DNA of 64,000 nt from contig CM035808.1 of the NCBI GenBank assembly GCA_020466095.1, positions 73,277,188-73,341,187 of the forward strand. Direction: 5' to 3'. The first letter of the stretch is position 1. The number at the start of each line of letters is the position of its first letter. The stretch comes from Chlorops oryzae. Lineage: Eukaryota; Arthropoda; Insecta; Diptera; Chloropidae. The notes under the pieces were generated by a model. That model had not been told where the DNA came from. It worked only from the letters and a program-made list of their open reading frames with translations, and ran no database searches. Below are positions 19,140 to 28,727 of the stretch, piece after piece. Position numbers and translations under genes: made by a program.

Positions 19140-21242
19140 ATGGAAGGAAATAGCGCAATTATAGAAAATTTAAAGCAAGAAGTATTCACTTATGAACGTT
19201 TAACTGCTAGTTATTTTAGACAATTGTGCGAAGTCCTAGAGTCAGTAAATAAGAAAAGATCATTTTTAAATTCAGTTCGCAGTGAAATAGAAGGTAAAAC
19301 TCAAGAAGAGAAATTTGACATAGTACTTGAACATATAAGAGAAAGCGCAAGTGATAAAAAGAGTAAAGCTTTTGAAAAAGAATTAGAAAAATTACAGCTT
19401 AGTAATAAATTATTAAAATCACAGAACAAAAAATTAAAGGACGCGTTAGCGGGTTCAGATTCATCCTTGGAAGAACAAAAACTAGAAAACGACAGACTAA
19501 GGGAACTTTTATTGAAAGAAAATTTTAGCGCAGGACAGTTAAACCATTTTGAAAAAAATAGACAAACGGTCGCTGAACAGAAAGCAGAAATAGAGCATTT
19601 GAAGGAGAGATTACGTTGTGCCAACCACGAAAATAGTAACATTGGTCGTCCTCAAATGTCTAACAATAACGAATTAACAGTACATAACGAAGCGACCGGT
19701 AACTTAACACCATTATCAAAAGAATTATCAGAAGCTGGTATCGAAATCTCAAAACTGACTCCAAGTCAAATAGAATATTCAGGGGAACATTCATTAAGTC
19801 CTTCGTTGACTCCACAGCCAACACCTACACAAATACCGCCACCCCCGCCTCCACCCTCAGCAGGTCAATCAAATCAGTTAAGACCAAAAACTGATATGAT
19901 GCAGAACAAACATACCAAATCAGATTCAAATTTTTCAGCCGCGAGAGCTAATTTAGAACATTTCTTTCAATTTGGTGCCAACCAAAGAAATGACAATAGT
20001 TTGAGAGATAACAGTCCACAAGAGAGAGTTTCACACCTCGGTAACATTCCAAAAGTAAATGAGCCCATCGCAGTCAGAGAATATAATCGTCCGAGCCACA
20101 TACACGTGTCTTCAATGAGAACATTAGTCAGTGAAATGAAAAAGGTAGTTGACATGCTAGTGCCAATCTTTTCAGGAACATCTTGTCCAGAGCTTAAAAT
20201 AGAAGTAGATAAATTTATACAAGGGTGTCAATTGTTGAAGAGAGAAGTCTCACCTGGAGACACAGAGCTCGCAATAGAATGCATAAAGCTGAGATTGTTT
20301 GGAAAGGCGCATAAGCGGGTTGGGGAGAAAAAATTTTCATCAATAGACGAATTTTGCGAATTTATAAAACAAAATTATGCTAAAGCAGGGACTCTAGACC
20401 AAATAAGGGCAGACTTAGATAACATTAGGCAAGGCCCAAGTGAGCCAGTGGTCCTTTTTGGTAGCAGGATAGAGGAATTATTAAAAGAAGCGAATGAATT
20501 CGTAAAAGAAACCTATGGATTAGATAATATGGAGGTCTTTTTTAAGGATCTTGGGGTAAATGCCTTTATTAAAGGATTGCGAGATCGATCACTTGAGCAA
20601 ATGTTAGCTGGAAGGGAAAATGATTCCATTGGTCAGTTAGTAGATTTTGTCGAAAGAATCCAGTCACGAATAGGCTGCAAAGTAAACGAAATCAATTTAG
20701 TAGAGGATCTGCTCAAAGAGGATAGCGTTTGTAGTTTTTGCAAAAAATCAGGACATTTTTATGCACACTGTAAGACAAGATTAAATACTCCTTTTTGCGA
20801 AAAATGTAGCATTTACGGTCATGAAAGAGGATCGCAATGCGGCCAAGAGGAACGCCAGAAATTAAGTTGTACTTTTTGTAAAAAACAAGGCCATTTATCC
20901 GAAAATTGTCTAGTAAAGTTGAGAGAAATGTATTGCCACATATGTCGTATTGGCGGGCACCTAGCTAATAAATTTTGCAGTATGAAGGCGAATAATTTTC
21001 AAACACAGAATCTAAGTAGAGAGAATAGCAATCAAACACAAAGTCAAAACACTACTACGTACGACAATAGAGGACAAAGCAGGTTTAACGATCGTCAAAA
21101 TGTACCCAAAAATGGTCAAGGGGCTCTTAGAATTGATAATAGGCAGTGCTACAAATGCAAACAGTTTGGCCATATTTCACCAAATTGTCCGTCCGCAACT
21201 CAGAGTCAGGGAAACTATACACGGCCCGGTCAAGGCCAGTAG
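19140..21242 (+). CDS. gag: Gag polyprotein (700 aa) with coiled coil, capsid and five zinc knuckles
   Basis: Structural protein of the element. Residues ~1-180 are Lys/Glu/Leu-rich with heptad-like spacing (likely coiled coil). A Pro-rich stretch ('QIPPPPPPPSAGQ') lies near 235. A helical capsid-like region spans ~320-525 ('MKKVVDMLVPIFSGTS', 'FIKGLRDRSLEQML'). From ~531 come five Cys/His knuckles: CSFCKKSGHFYAHC, CTFCKKQGHLSENC and CYKCKQFGHISPNC are standard CX2CX4HX4C; CEKCSIYGHERGSQC and CHICRIGGHLANKFC have one extra residue before the last Cys. Five knuckles is more than the usual one to three. The ATG at 19140 is the first long-ORF start after the primer site. The stop (TAG, 21240-21242) lies in the frameshift stem region, overlapping pol by 97 bases. 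Confidence 0.93.
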   Translation: MEGNSAIIENLKQEVFTYERLTASYFRQLCEVLESVNKKRSFLNSVRSEIEGKTQEEKFDIVLEHIRESASDKKSKAFEKELEKLQLSNKLLKSQNKKLKDALAGSDSSLEEQKLENDRLRELLLKENFSAGQLNHFEKNRQTVAEQKAEIEHLKERLRCANHENSNIGRPQMSNNNELTVHNEATGNLTPLSKELSEAGIEISKLTPSQIEYSGEHSLSPSLTPQPTPTQIPPPPPPPSAGQSNQLRPKTDMMQNKHTKSDSNFSAARANLEHFFQFGANQRNDNSLRDNSPQERVSHLGNIPKVNEPIAVREYNRPSHIHVSSMRTLVSEMKKVVDMLVPIFSGTSCPELKIEVDKFIQGCQLLKREVSPGDTELAIECIKLRLFGKAHKRVGEKKFSSIDEFCEFIKQNYAKAGTLDQIRADLDNIRQGPSEPVVLFGSRIEELLKEANEFVKETYGLDNMEVFFKDLGVNAFIKGLRDRSLEQMLAGRENDSIGQLVDFVERIQSRIGCKVNEINLVEDLLKEDSVCSFCKKSGHFYAHCKTRLNTPFCEKCSIYGHERGSQCGQEERQKLSCTFCKKQGHLSENCLVKLREMYCHICRIGGHLANKFCSMKANNFQTQNLSRENSNQTQSQNTTTYDNRGQSRFNDRQNVPKNGQGALRIDNRQCYKCKQFGHISPNCPSATQSQGNYTRPGQGQ

Positions 21243-21280
21243 ACCGGAAAGCCGATAATAGATTAGAAAAATTAAGGCCT
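21209..21280 (+). promoter_or_regulatory. Programmed -1 frameshift signal, gag to pol
   Basis: Heptamer G GGA AAC at 21209-21215 is in the right phase for gag (GGA and AAC are zero-frame codons) and matches a known retroviral slippery site. After a 6-base spacer, 21222-21231 pairs with 21242-21254: CCGGTC/GACCGG inside CGGC/GCCG with an AAA bulge, closing a 10-base loop. AGGCC in the loop (21233-21237) can pair with GGCCT (21276-21280), allowing a pseudoknot. The gag stop starts in the loop. Pol is exactly in the -1 frame. Confidence 0.85.
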
Positions 21281-24200
21281 ATTCCAGTACCCGGTGGCGG
21301 CAATGTGCAGAAAAATGAACTTAAGAAAATAGAATTAAAAAATATAAAAAGAAGCACAGAGGAAAAATCAAGCTTATCTTGTCAGTCACAGTCGCTATTG
21401 GAACTGGATATAAATAAAATTGAAGTCGAAGACTCCACTGTTAAAATAAACAAAAGTCAGCCACTGTGTAGCAGTGAGCAGATGAAGCAGAATAAAAAAA
21501 CATACGTTAGGCTAAGCGAGCCTATATGTTCCGTTAGAAAGCGAAAAGAAAATAATAAGAAGGTTACATTTTCTGAACAAGTTATTGAGTATACCTATCC
21601 ACGAGATGTTTATGAAATATCATATTCTAGTGATTCATGTGTAAAGCAATTTTTCACCAAGGGATGGATCATACTATTAAGTATGTTGATTATTTTGTGC
21701 ACTAGTCTACAAGAGTCGCTTTCAAAGGGTTTAGTTGTTTTAGGAAGAAAAATAATGGAATTGCATTTAAATAGAAAATTGAGTAAGTCAGAGTCAATTA
21801 AGAAGAAAAGGCTGCTCAAAGATCTAAAACTAAACAACTTTGACAGTTCAACAAATTCTTTAACCATAGATGAGGGATGTCGATCAGATGATGCATTTAT
21901 AGTATTTCCGTGTGGACAAGCTAAAAATGATAAATTAACTCTGCTTATCGATACAGGGGCAGACACTAGTTTGCTCAAATCTGAAGTCTTAAAAGAAGAA
22001 GTTGAAGTTGACAGGTCAGAGGTTAAGCAATTAGGTGGAGCATTTGGTGGTAGTATTAGTACAGAGGGAGCTGTAAGGATATCTCACCAAGAAAACAAAG
22101 CATTGAATTTTAATATGCACGTACTTCCATTTGGTAGCAAAGTACCAGCAGATGGACTTTTGGGTAGAGATGAACTGTGGACCCGTTCGGTTACGAATGG
22201 AGTTAATAAGACGATTTCATTTTTCGCAAATAGCAAGGAAATCGCAAGATTACCACTTTGTTCAGAGCAAGAGACTAGAAGAATATGCGTAGTTGAGTCA
22301 ATTACGATAAACGCTAGAACTTCAAAAATAATTCCAGTTAAGGTTAATATTGAATCACGAGATATAGTGGTACATAAGCAAGAAATTTTGCAAGGAGTAT
22401 ACGTTGGAAATGTAATAACAAGAATCAAAAAGGGAAAGGGATTTGTACCAGTTCTGAATGCAAGTAGAAAAAATGTAAAATTTGGACAGTTAAAGGAGCT
22501 AAATTACACTCTTCTTAGGGATTATGAGGAGTTAGGAAAAACAGGGATAAATTTTGTCAAAAAAGATGAGAAAATGAATGATCGTTTTCAATTGATTATG
22601 GAAACAGTACGTTTAGATAATAATTTAAACGAAGAAGAATTAAAATCTATAAAGAGTGTATTCAGAGAATATTCTGATATTTTTCATTTGAGTGAGGATA
22701 AGCTTTCATATACGACAGTTCTAAAACACGAAATTGCAACAGAACCAGGGCAGCCACCAGTTAATATTAGGCAATATAGACTACCAGAAGTGCATAAAAC
22801 AGAAATAACCTCACAGGTTGACAAAATGCTTAAAGATGGCATTATTTCTCCAAGCAAGTCTCCTTGGAATTCTCCGATATTGTTAGTACCGAAAAAGGCC
22901 GGTGCCGATGGGAAAAAGAAATGGCGACTTGTGGTAGATTTCCGAAAGTTGAACGATATTACCGTTAAACAAGTTTTTCCGATACCGAGAATAGATGAAA
23001 GTCTCGATCAGTTGGGTTGCAGTAGGTATTTTTCAACTTTAGATTTAGCCAGCGGATACCATCAAGTGCTTATCGAAGAAAAAGATAAAGAGAAAACAGC
23101 ATTTAGCACGGGAATGGGACATTTTGAATTTACCAGAATGCCTTTTGGGCTCACGGGAGCACCTGCAACCTTTCAACGCATAATGAATAGCATTCTCACT
23201 GGTTTGCAGGGAATTGATTGTTTTGTTTATCTTGATGATATCGTTATTTATGCTAGGAATTTAGAAGAGCATGAAGAAAGATTATGTAAGGTTTTTGAAG
23301 TCTTAAGACATAACAGTTTAAAACTTCAAACAGAGAAATGTCAATTTCTTAAAAAAGAAGTTATATATTTAGGGCATAAATGTTCGGAATCAGGCGTGCT
23401 GCCAGATCCACTAAAGGTAGAAAGTGTACAAAAAATATCACCACCCAGAAATGTAAAAGAGTTACAAGCTTTCCTTGGATTAATCAATTATTATCGCAAA
23501 TTTATACCAAATGCGGCAAAAATTTCAGTTCCACTAAACAAATTATTAAGAAAAAACGTTAAGTTTGAATGGAATAATGATTGTCAGAAGGCCATGGAAC
23601 AGCTTAAAGCTGCGGTAACCTCACCTCCTTTACTTCAATATCCAGATTTTTCGAAAACTTTTGTTCTAACAACAGACGCTAGTAATGAAGCCTTAGGAGC
23701 TGTTCTCTCGCAAGGAGAACCAGGGGAAGATTTGCCTATTTATTTTTCCAGCAGAGCGTTAAGTGAAACTGAGAAACGGTATTCTACAATTGAGAAAGAA
23801 TTTTTGGCAATAGTTTGGGCTGTGAAAAATTCTAGGACCTATTTATTGGGGAGACCTTTCAAAATATACACCGATCATAAGCCATTAAAAGGTATAGCCA
23901 ATTTAAAGGAACAAGATTCGAGACTAGGTCGTTTTCGCCTTAAACTTTTAGAGTACGATTTTGAAATTTTTTATAAGCCGGGAAAAAATAATCAAAACGC
24001 TGACGCTTTGAGTAGAATTCCACATATCGACAGCACAATATCTGTAGTAACAAGAGCTCAGGCTAAAGAAAACCCTGATGAAATAACTGATGAAAATATT
24101 GAAGAAGACATGGCACAAGTTTTAACTGACCCAAAGGAGATTGTAAAGGTCCTTAAAACATTTCATGATTCACCCATAGGAGGTCATAAAGGGACAATGA

Positions 24201-25999
24201 AGACGTTTTTGCGAATTAGAAAACAATTTAAGTGGCAAGGCATGCAAAAACAAATAAAAGATTACGTGAAAACATGTGAACTCTGTCAGAAAAATAAAAG
24301 TTCAAAAGTCGAGAAAATGCCGATGGTTCTCACAAAAATTTCCCAACGCCCTTTTGATAAGATATTTATGGACATGGTGGGTCCCCTACCAGTCACTTCA
24401 AGCGGTAATAAATATATTCTTACATTTCTAGATGATTTTTCAAAATTTTTCATATGTACAGGCATTCCCGATGCAGAATCATCGACAGTAGCAAAAGCGT
24501 TTTTTAACGAAGTAATTTCAAAATTCAATATTCCACGAATTCTTGTCACTGACAATGGCACAAACTTCACTTCAAAACTTTTTAAGGAAGTATGCAAGCT
24601 AATGGGAATTAAGAAAATAGAAACTTCTCCATATCATCCGCAAGCCAATGGTGCTTTAGAAAGAAGCCATAGACCATTAGCCGAATTTTTAAGAACTTTT
24701 GCGAAAGAAGACGGTACAAATTGGGATGATTGGCTTCATCATGCCATGCATGTACACAATAATACTGTACACAGCACTACGAAACAAACGCCTAGCAAAA
24801 CACTTTTTGGTTTCGACTTTGATGTACCTGTTAATCTAAAAAGGAAGCCCGCTCCTCTATACAATATTGATGATTATTCGAAAATATTAAAGTACCAGAT
24901 TCAAAGAACGCATGAATTAGTTCGACTAAATCAAGAAAAAGGAAAGCAAAATTCGAAAATATACTATGATAAGGGATCGAAAATTAGAGAATTTAAGGTA
25001 GGAGATAAGGTCTGGCTGAAAAACCAAACCAGAAAGAATAAATTTTCGCCTATTTGGGAGGGACCTTATAGAGTCGTATCACTTCCCACTTCTGTAAATG
25101 CTAGAATTTTAATCAAGGGCAAAGAAAAAACATTCCACAGAAATTTGTTAAAAGTCAATCAGGAAAAAACGAACATTCAATATATAAAAGCAGGGAAAGA
25201 GGCAGAAGATATTAACCGCAAGCTAACCGAAGAGCATGCACAATTGATTCGAATTCCAGTCAAGGGATCTTTTAAACATTTTTTAGGAAATTCAGAAAAG
25301 AATCGCTATAAGAACGTACCTTGTTTTGACCACAGTCGTGTAAAATTATCACCACATCAGGAGAATATATCAGGATATATTCATGCTAGTTTTGTGGATG
25401 GATACAAAAAGACGAAGTCATATATAGCTACGCAGGGACCTCTCGAAAATTCTATACAAGACTTCTGGCAAATGGTATGGGAGCAAAATTGTAATACCAT
25501 AGTTATGCTCACGAAGTCGAGAGAATGTGCTAGATACTGGGAAGCTGACGTAAATTCCACCAACATATTTTCCCAATTTCGCGTTAAAACGCTCAATAAA
25601 AATGAAAACAAGAATTTTGTTTGTACGGAATTAGAACTATACGATCAAAAATCAGAAACTTCTAGAAAAATTTACCATTGGCAATTTAAGTGTTGGGCCG
25701 ATCAAGGCATACCAAATGCTAAATTATTATGGCAATTTATAAGATTAGTTAAGGAAAATCAAAAGAGGTTAACTACTAATATAACAAATCCGCCGCCGAT
25801 GATAGTTCATTGCGCTGCAGGCATAGGTAGAACATGCGTTTTTATAGCTTTAAATATCGCCTTAGATTTGAAAGAAAATAAAAAGAACATAAAGGTACGC
25901 GAAATAGTAAACAAAATACGTGCACAAAGGGCGCAAGCAATTCCAAACGCCACACAATACATATTTTGTTACCAGGCCCTTAAAGTACTACTTAAATGA
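21213..25999 (+). CDS. pol: Pol: protease, RT, RNase H, integrase and C-terminal protein tyrosine phosphatase
   Basis: Open from an in-frame Met at 21146 (numbering below counts it as 1; 1,617 codons) but probably translated by -1 frameshifting at 21213. In order: a linker with a hydrophobic segment 'GWIILLSMLIILCTSL' (~173-188); retropepsin 'LIDTGAD' (Asp269); RT with 'LVVDFRKLN' and catalytic YLDD (Tyr695, Asp697-Asp698); RNase H 'TTDAS' (~844), 'TIEKEFLAIVWA' and 'NADALSRI'; integrase zinc region 'CELCQKNK'; catalytic Asp1076, Asp1136 and Glu1172 (D,D35E); GPY/F 'WEGPYRVV'; then the phosphatase domain from ~1365 to the end. No stop or frameshift is seen. The extra ~280 C-terminal residues replace what is normally a short tail or chromodomain. 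Confidence 0.93.
25140..25165 (+). promoter_or_regulatory. Candidate 3' splice site just before the PTP domain
   Basis: AAAAGTCAATCAG|GAAAAA: the cut after 25162 falls on a pol codon boundary (residue 1340). Joined to the leader donor (exon ending in ATG at 19099), the start codon would be in frame with the PTP region, giving a protein of ~279 residues. The pyrimidine tract is weak. Hypothesis only. Confidence 0.3.
25238..25999 (+). other. Protein tyrosine phosphatase (PTP) domain at the Pol C-terminus
   Basis: Classical Cys-based PTP motifs occur in order: 'KNRYKNVPCFDHSRVKL' (pTyr loop; Asn1386-Tyr1388), 'YIATQGPL', 'FWQMVWEQNCNTIVML', 'CARYWE', the WPD-loop equivalent 'CWADQGIPN' (general-acid Asp1519; the usual Pro is Ala) and the signature 'VHCAAGIGRTCVF' with nucleophile Cys1556 and Arg1562. 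The family's last motif is 'TQYIFCYQAL'. By hand alignment to PTP1B the Q-loop Gln262 position is Pro, and the Gly after R-T is Cys. The size, ~250 residues, is near a whole catalytic domain, so tyrosine dephosphorylation is plausible but unproven. Its source could be a host PTP or a virus; bracoviruses of parasitoid wasps carry many PTPs. The fusion itself is read directly from the sequence. Confidence 0.92.
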
Positions 26000-27265
26000 A
26001 AATTTATAGAATAAATTCATTCTTTGCTTTTTCTTATTTTCGAAGCGATCCTATTTCAAACTGGCGCTACCAGAAATTAAGCTCCACCACGCGACAATTA
26101 CATATCTTAAAAAAATAAAAAACTAACAATTTTCTGTTCAAGACAAAAGTGCTCGCATATCAAAACAAGCGAAGACACAATAAAAGCAAAATAATTTTTT
26201 TTGTTTATTCTGTTCAGTTAAAGCCAGCCGCGAAGTAAATGTTGATGAGCAAACACAATTTCTTTTATATAGTGCACTTGACATTGCAATATCGGAAAAA
26301 ATAAGAAAATAATAATTAAACTCAAACCACCAAAAGACAGTCAAAAGAAAAATAAATAGGTCAAGTTCGAAAGTAGTTATGCAAAAATTAAAAACTGTCA
26401 AGTTCAATTTGAACAGCCGAAATAAAGGTAGGGACACGAGAATAGTTGTAACACAGGTAGGGAATAATTTCATGTTTTCTTTTTCTTTTCAGGAAGACCA
26501 ATGAGGCTTAACGATGGATATCAGACGTAAAATTTCCCTTCTAAAATTTGGAAACTCAATTGAAAGTGTTGAAATTTCTAAATTTAATTTAGTTTCCAAA
26601 CTAAGAAGAGGGGAAGAGTGATTGGTAAGAAAAAATTATTTAAAAAAAAAAAAAAAAAAAAAAAAAATAAGAGGAAATTGGAGATATACATATAAAAAAA
26701 AAGAATAATAATAATAATAATAAAAAAAAAAAAAAAAATCATGTATCTAAATTAACAAAATTTGACATTACACTTCACATAAAAAAGGAGTAATTTCCCA
26801 CTAGTTGCACTTCAAAGTTTAAAGAAAAGAAAAGCGAATTATTCAACAAATTATAAATATAAAATATATAAAATCATTCAAAATTATTAAAAAAAATATA
26901 CATATTTGAATGGAAAAATATTCTGAGGAAAAACATACAAAATTTAAAATTCAAAATGTTCGAAATCATGAAATTTAAATAGATCATACTAATAGTAAAA
27001 ATTTAAATTGCAATAAAAGACTAAAATTTCGATAACATATATGTATATAGTTGTAAGAAAAATCGAAAAATTAGTAGCTTAAAACTGAATTATATAATTA
27101 AGAATATTATGCAATTAATATATTATAAAATTAAAATATAGATTATAATCTGTAAGTAAAATTTTTGTAAATTACAGGTGGGAGACAGTTGAAACAAAGA
27201 AAATATTTAATGAAAAAAAAGAAAAGAAAGAAAAATAATAAATAAATTGAACATGAGAAACCCAT

Positions 27266-27309
<44 letters not shown>

Positions 27310-27768
27310 AAGTATGCAAAAAAAAAAAGAATTATAAAAAAAAAAAAAAAAAAAATCAAATTAAAAATTAAATAGTGATAAAAACACACTCCAACTGTCT
27401 CAATCGAATATATAGCAGAATGACGCAGGAGAGGACATCGATGGGATGCTGACCATGCTGACCACAAGCTTCGTAATTAACCAATATGGCGTAAGGTTAT
27501 CACCTACCAGAACCAGAAACAAGAAAACTCAAAACGTTAGTCGGAAGTTCGAGCAGTTCCAGAGTTGCACCAACAAAAATATGAAAGTTAAACCACTTAA
27601 AATTTTGGGACCAAATAAATAGTTTTCCTGTCGGATCCCAACAAGCAGCCAATCTTCCTATAACAGATGACTCAAAACACTAAGATGGCTTTTGCGGCAA
27701 TCCTTACAATAGCAATGACAAACTTACCTTCCACCGTTAATTTGAATGCCAAAACGTGGCATCGTCTT
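26000..27768 (+). other. A-rich 3' non-coding region of the PTP element
   Basis: About 1.77 kb with many A-tracts (26640-26665, 26722-26738, 27269-27305, 27318-27354) and no plus-strand ORF beyond ~35 codons until 27667. There is no envelope-like gene. At 26474-26492 TGTTTTCTTTTTCTTTTCAG is the best 3' splice-site-like sequence in the element. It is followed by a 35-codon basic ORF (26514-26621, 'MDIRRKISLLKFGNS'). The region may be a lost env/ORF3 or a regulatory 3' UTR. Confidence 0.7.
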
Positions 27769-27954
27769 CAAAAGGGGGAGGGATGTTATGAGTCAAACAG
27801 CAGAGCAGCTCATCTTGTAGCTTACGAAATACCGCTAGCGACGGCAGACGGCCAAAAATGCAAGCTGGCATTTTGGACCTTCATACAAGCGTGCCAAGTG
27901 CAACTTTACAACATAGGTGACCTTACGCAGAATCGCCGAGCATGCGAATTATGA
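27667..27954 (+). CDS. Small ORF (95 aa) crossing the polypurine tract into the 3' LTR
   Basis: Starts 'MTQNTKMAFAAILTIAM', with a short hydrophobic N-terminal stretch, and runs through the polypurine tract into the LTR ('YESNSRAAHLVAYEIPL'). A CAG-like acceptor (TTCCTATAACAG) ends directly before its ATG. Retroviral accessory genes can overlap the 3' LTR this way, but nothing else supports function, and a chance ORF is likely. Confidence 0.2.
   Translation: MTQNTKMAFAAILTIAMTNLPSTVNLNAKTWHRLQKGEGCYESNSRAAHLVAYEIPLATADGQKCKLAFWTFIQACQVQLYNIGDLTQNRRACEL
27769..27783 (+). promoter_or_regulatory. Polypurine tract
   Basis: CAAAAGGGGGAGGGA lies directly before the 3' LTR (TGTTATG at 27784), the expected plus-strand primer for reverse transcription. 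Confidence 0.92.
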
Positions 27955-28280
27955 GAATATGAGAATCGAATGTTCGTGGGAACAAAACGACCAACAAACC
28001 CGGAAGCACACCTGGACAGATCAGCATGCGTCAGCAGGCCCATGACACCGTTCCCGAAGAACAAATCAGCGTCTGCAGAGCGCAGACTTAGGTTTAAATA
28101 TATAGAATAATTAGTATATAAGCTTTTGTATTCTAAACTAAGAGTCAGTTGAAATCAGTTGCTAAATATAAGTTGCAGTTAATCGTTTAATAAATAATGA
28201 TAAATTATAAAACTAAAGAGCGTTTCCTTTAGAAAATTCGGTCCGATAGGCGAGTAAGGATTTCGGAAAAATCCTCAACA
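27784..28280 (+). repeat. 3' LTR (497 bp)
   Basis: Matches the 5' LTR base for base except one position. It is followed by the GATG duplication (28281-28284), then gypsy gag sequence that continues from 18098. Confidence 0.95.
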
Positions 28281-28284
28281 GATG

Positions 28285-28464
28285 CAATGACGAATAGTGA
28301 ATGGTAATTACGCTAGCCAATAAGTTGTGTTGTTTTATGAGCACGCTCAAATGTTTCAACTGTGTTTCTCTAGATGGAGTGGCTGTCTTGTTTAGACATT
28401 TGTATGATCTTTCGAAAGATTGTTTTATTTGTTTTAATTGACAATGTATGGTTACCCATTCCAT
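28285..28464 (-). pseudogene. gag: Gypsy gag, copy B, N-terminal part
   Basis: The first ~60 codons of gag ('MEWVTIHCQLKQ...ITIHYSSLH') end at the insertion site and continue at 18098. An apparent ORF that reads on into the LTR (28213-28464) is an artefact of the insertion. Confidence 0.85.
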
Positions 28465-28465
28465 A

Positions 28466-28685
28466 TTAGAGTTGATCTAGGTCGCATGCTCGACTCAGAT
28501 ATTTTTTCTTTATAATTTTATTGTGCATTTGGTATAATTTCAAGGCTAGTTTTATGCTTGATAAGATAACTAATATTAGTAGAAGAATCTCAATTTTGCT
28601 GCTGTCAACAGTTTCAATTTTATTGTCAATTTCATTGATGACGTTTGCTTTGGGGTCAGATATTTTTGATTTTTGACCCCCATAT
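28466..28685 (-). pseudogene. Small membrane ORF upstream of gypsy gag (copy B)
   Basis: Counterpart of 7593-7811. It has Glu where copy A has TAG, but one C is missing from the run at 28677-28681, which shifts the frame right after the Met-Gly start. The membrane segment and basic tail are still readable in the original frame. Confidence 0.55.
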
Positions 28686-28727
28686 TGAAATGATAATTTA
28701 AATGATTTTAATTGAAATTTTATTTAT

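Larger units (their letters stand above)
18103..28280 (+). mobile_element. Young, apparently complete Ty3/gypsy-type LTR retrotransposon with a Pol-PTP fusion (10,178 bp)
   Basis: Both LTRs (18103-18599, 27784-28280) are 497 bp, run TGTTATGAG...CCTCAACA and differ at one base by my reading (T at 18392 versus A at 28073, approximately). A primer site, polypurine tract and 4-bp target duplication are present. Gag and Pol are both fully open and overlap in the -1 frame. Pol has protease, RT, RNase H and integrase in Ty3/gypsy order, then a protein tyrosine phosphatase domain. There is no env; 1.8 kb of A-rich sequence lies between pol and the 3' LTR. It inserted into gypsy gag of duplication copy B. 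Confidence 0.95.

Noticed and set aside
25238..25999. PTP domain as an unrelated host gene next to a retrotransposon
   Set aside because: It is in the same uninterrupted frame as integrase, before the polypurine tract and 3' LTR, with no stop or splice requirement between.
26000..27783. Search for an envelope gene in the PTP element
   Set aside because: No plus-strand ORF long enough, no signal peptide plus membrane anchor arrangement; the region is A-rich and non-coding.
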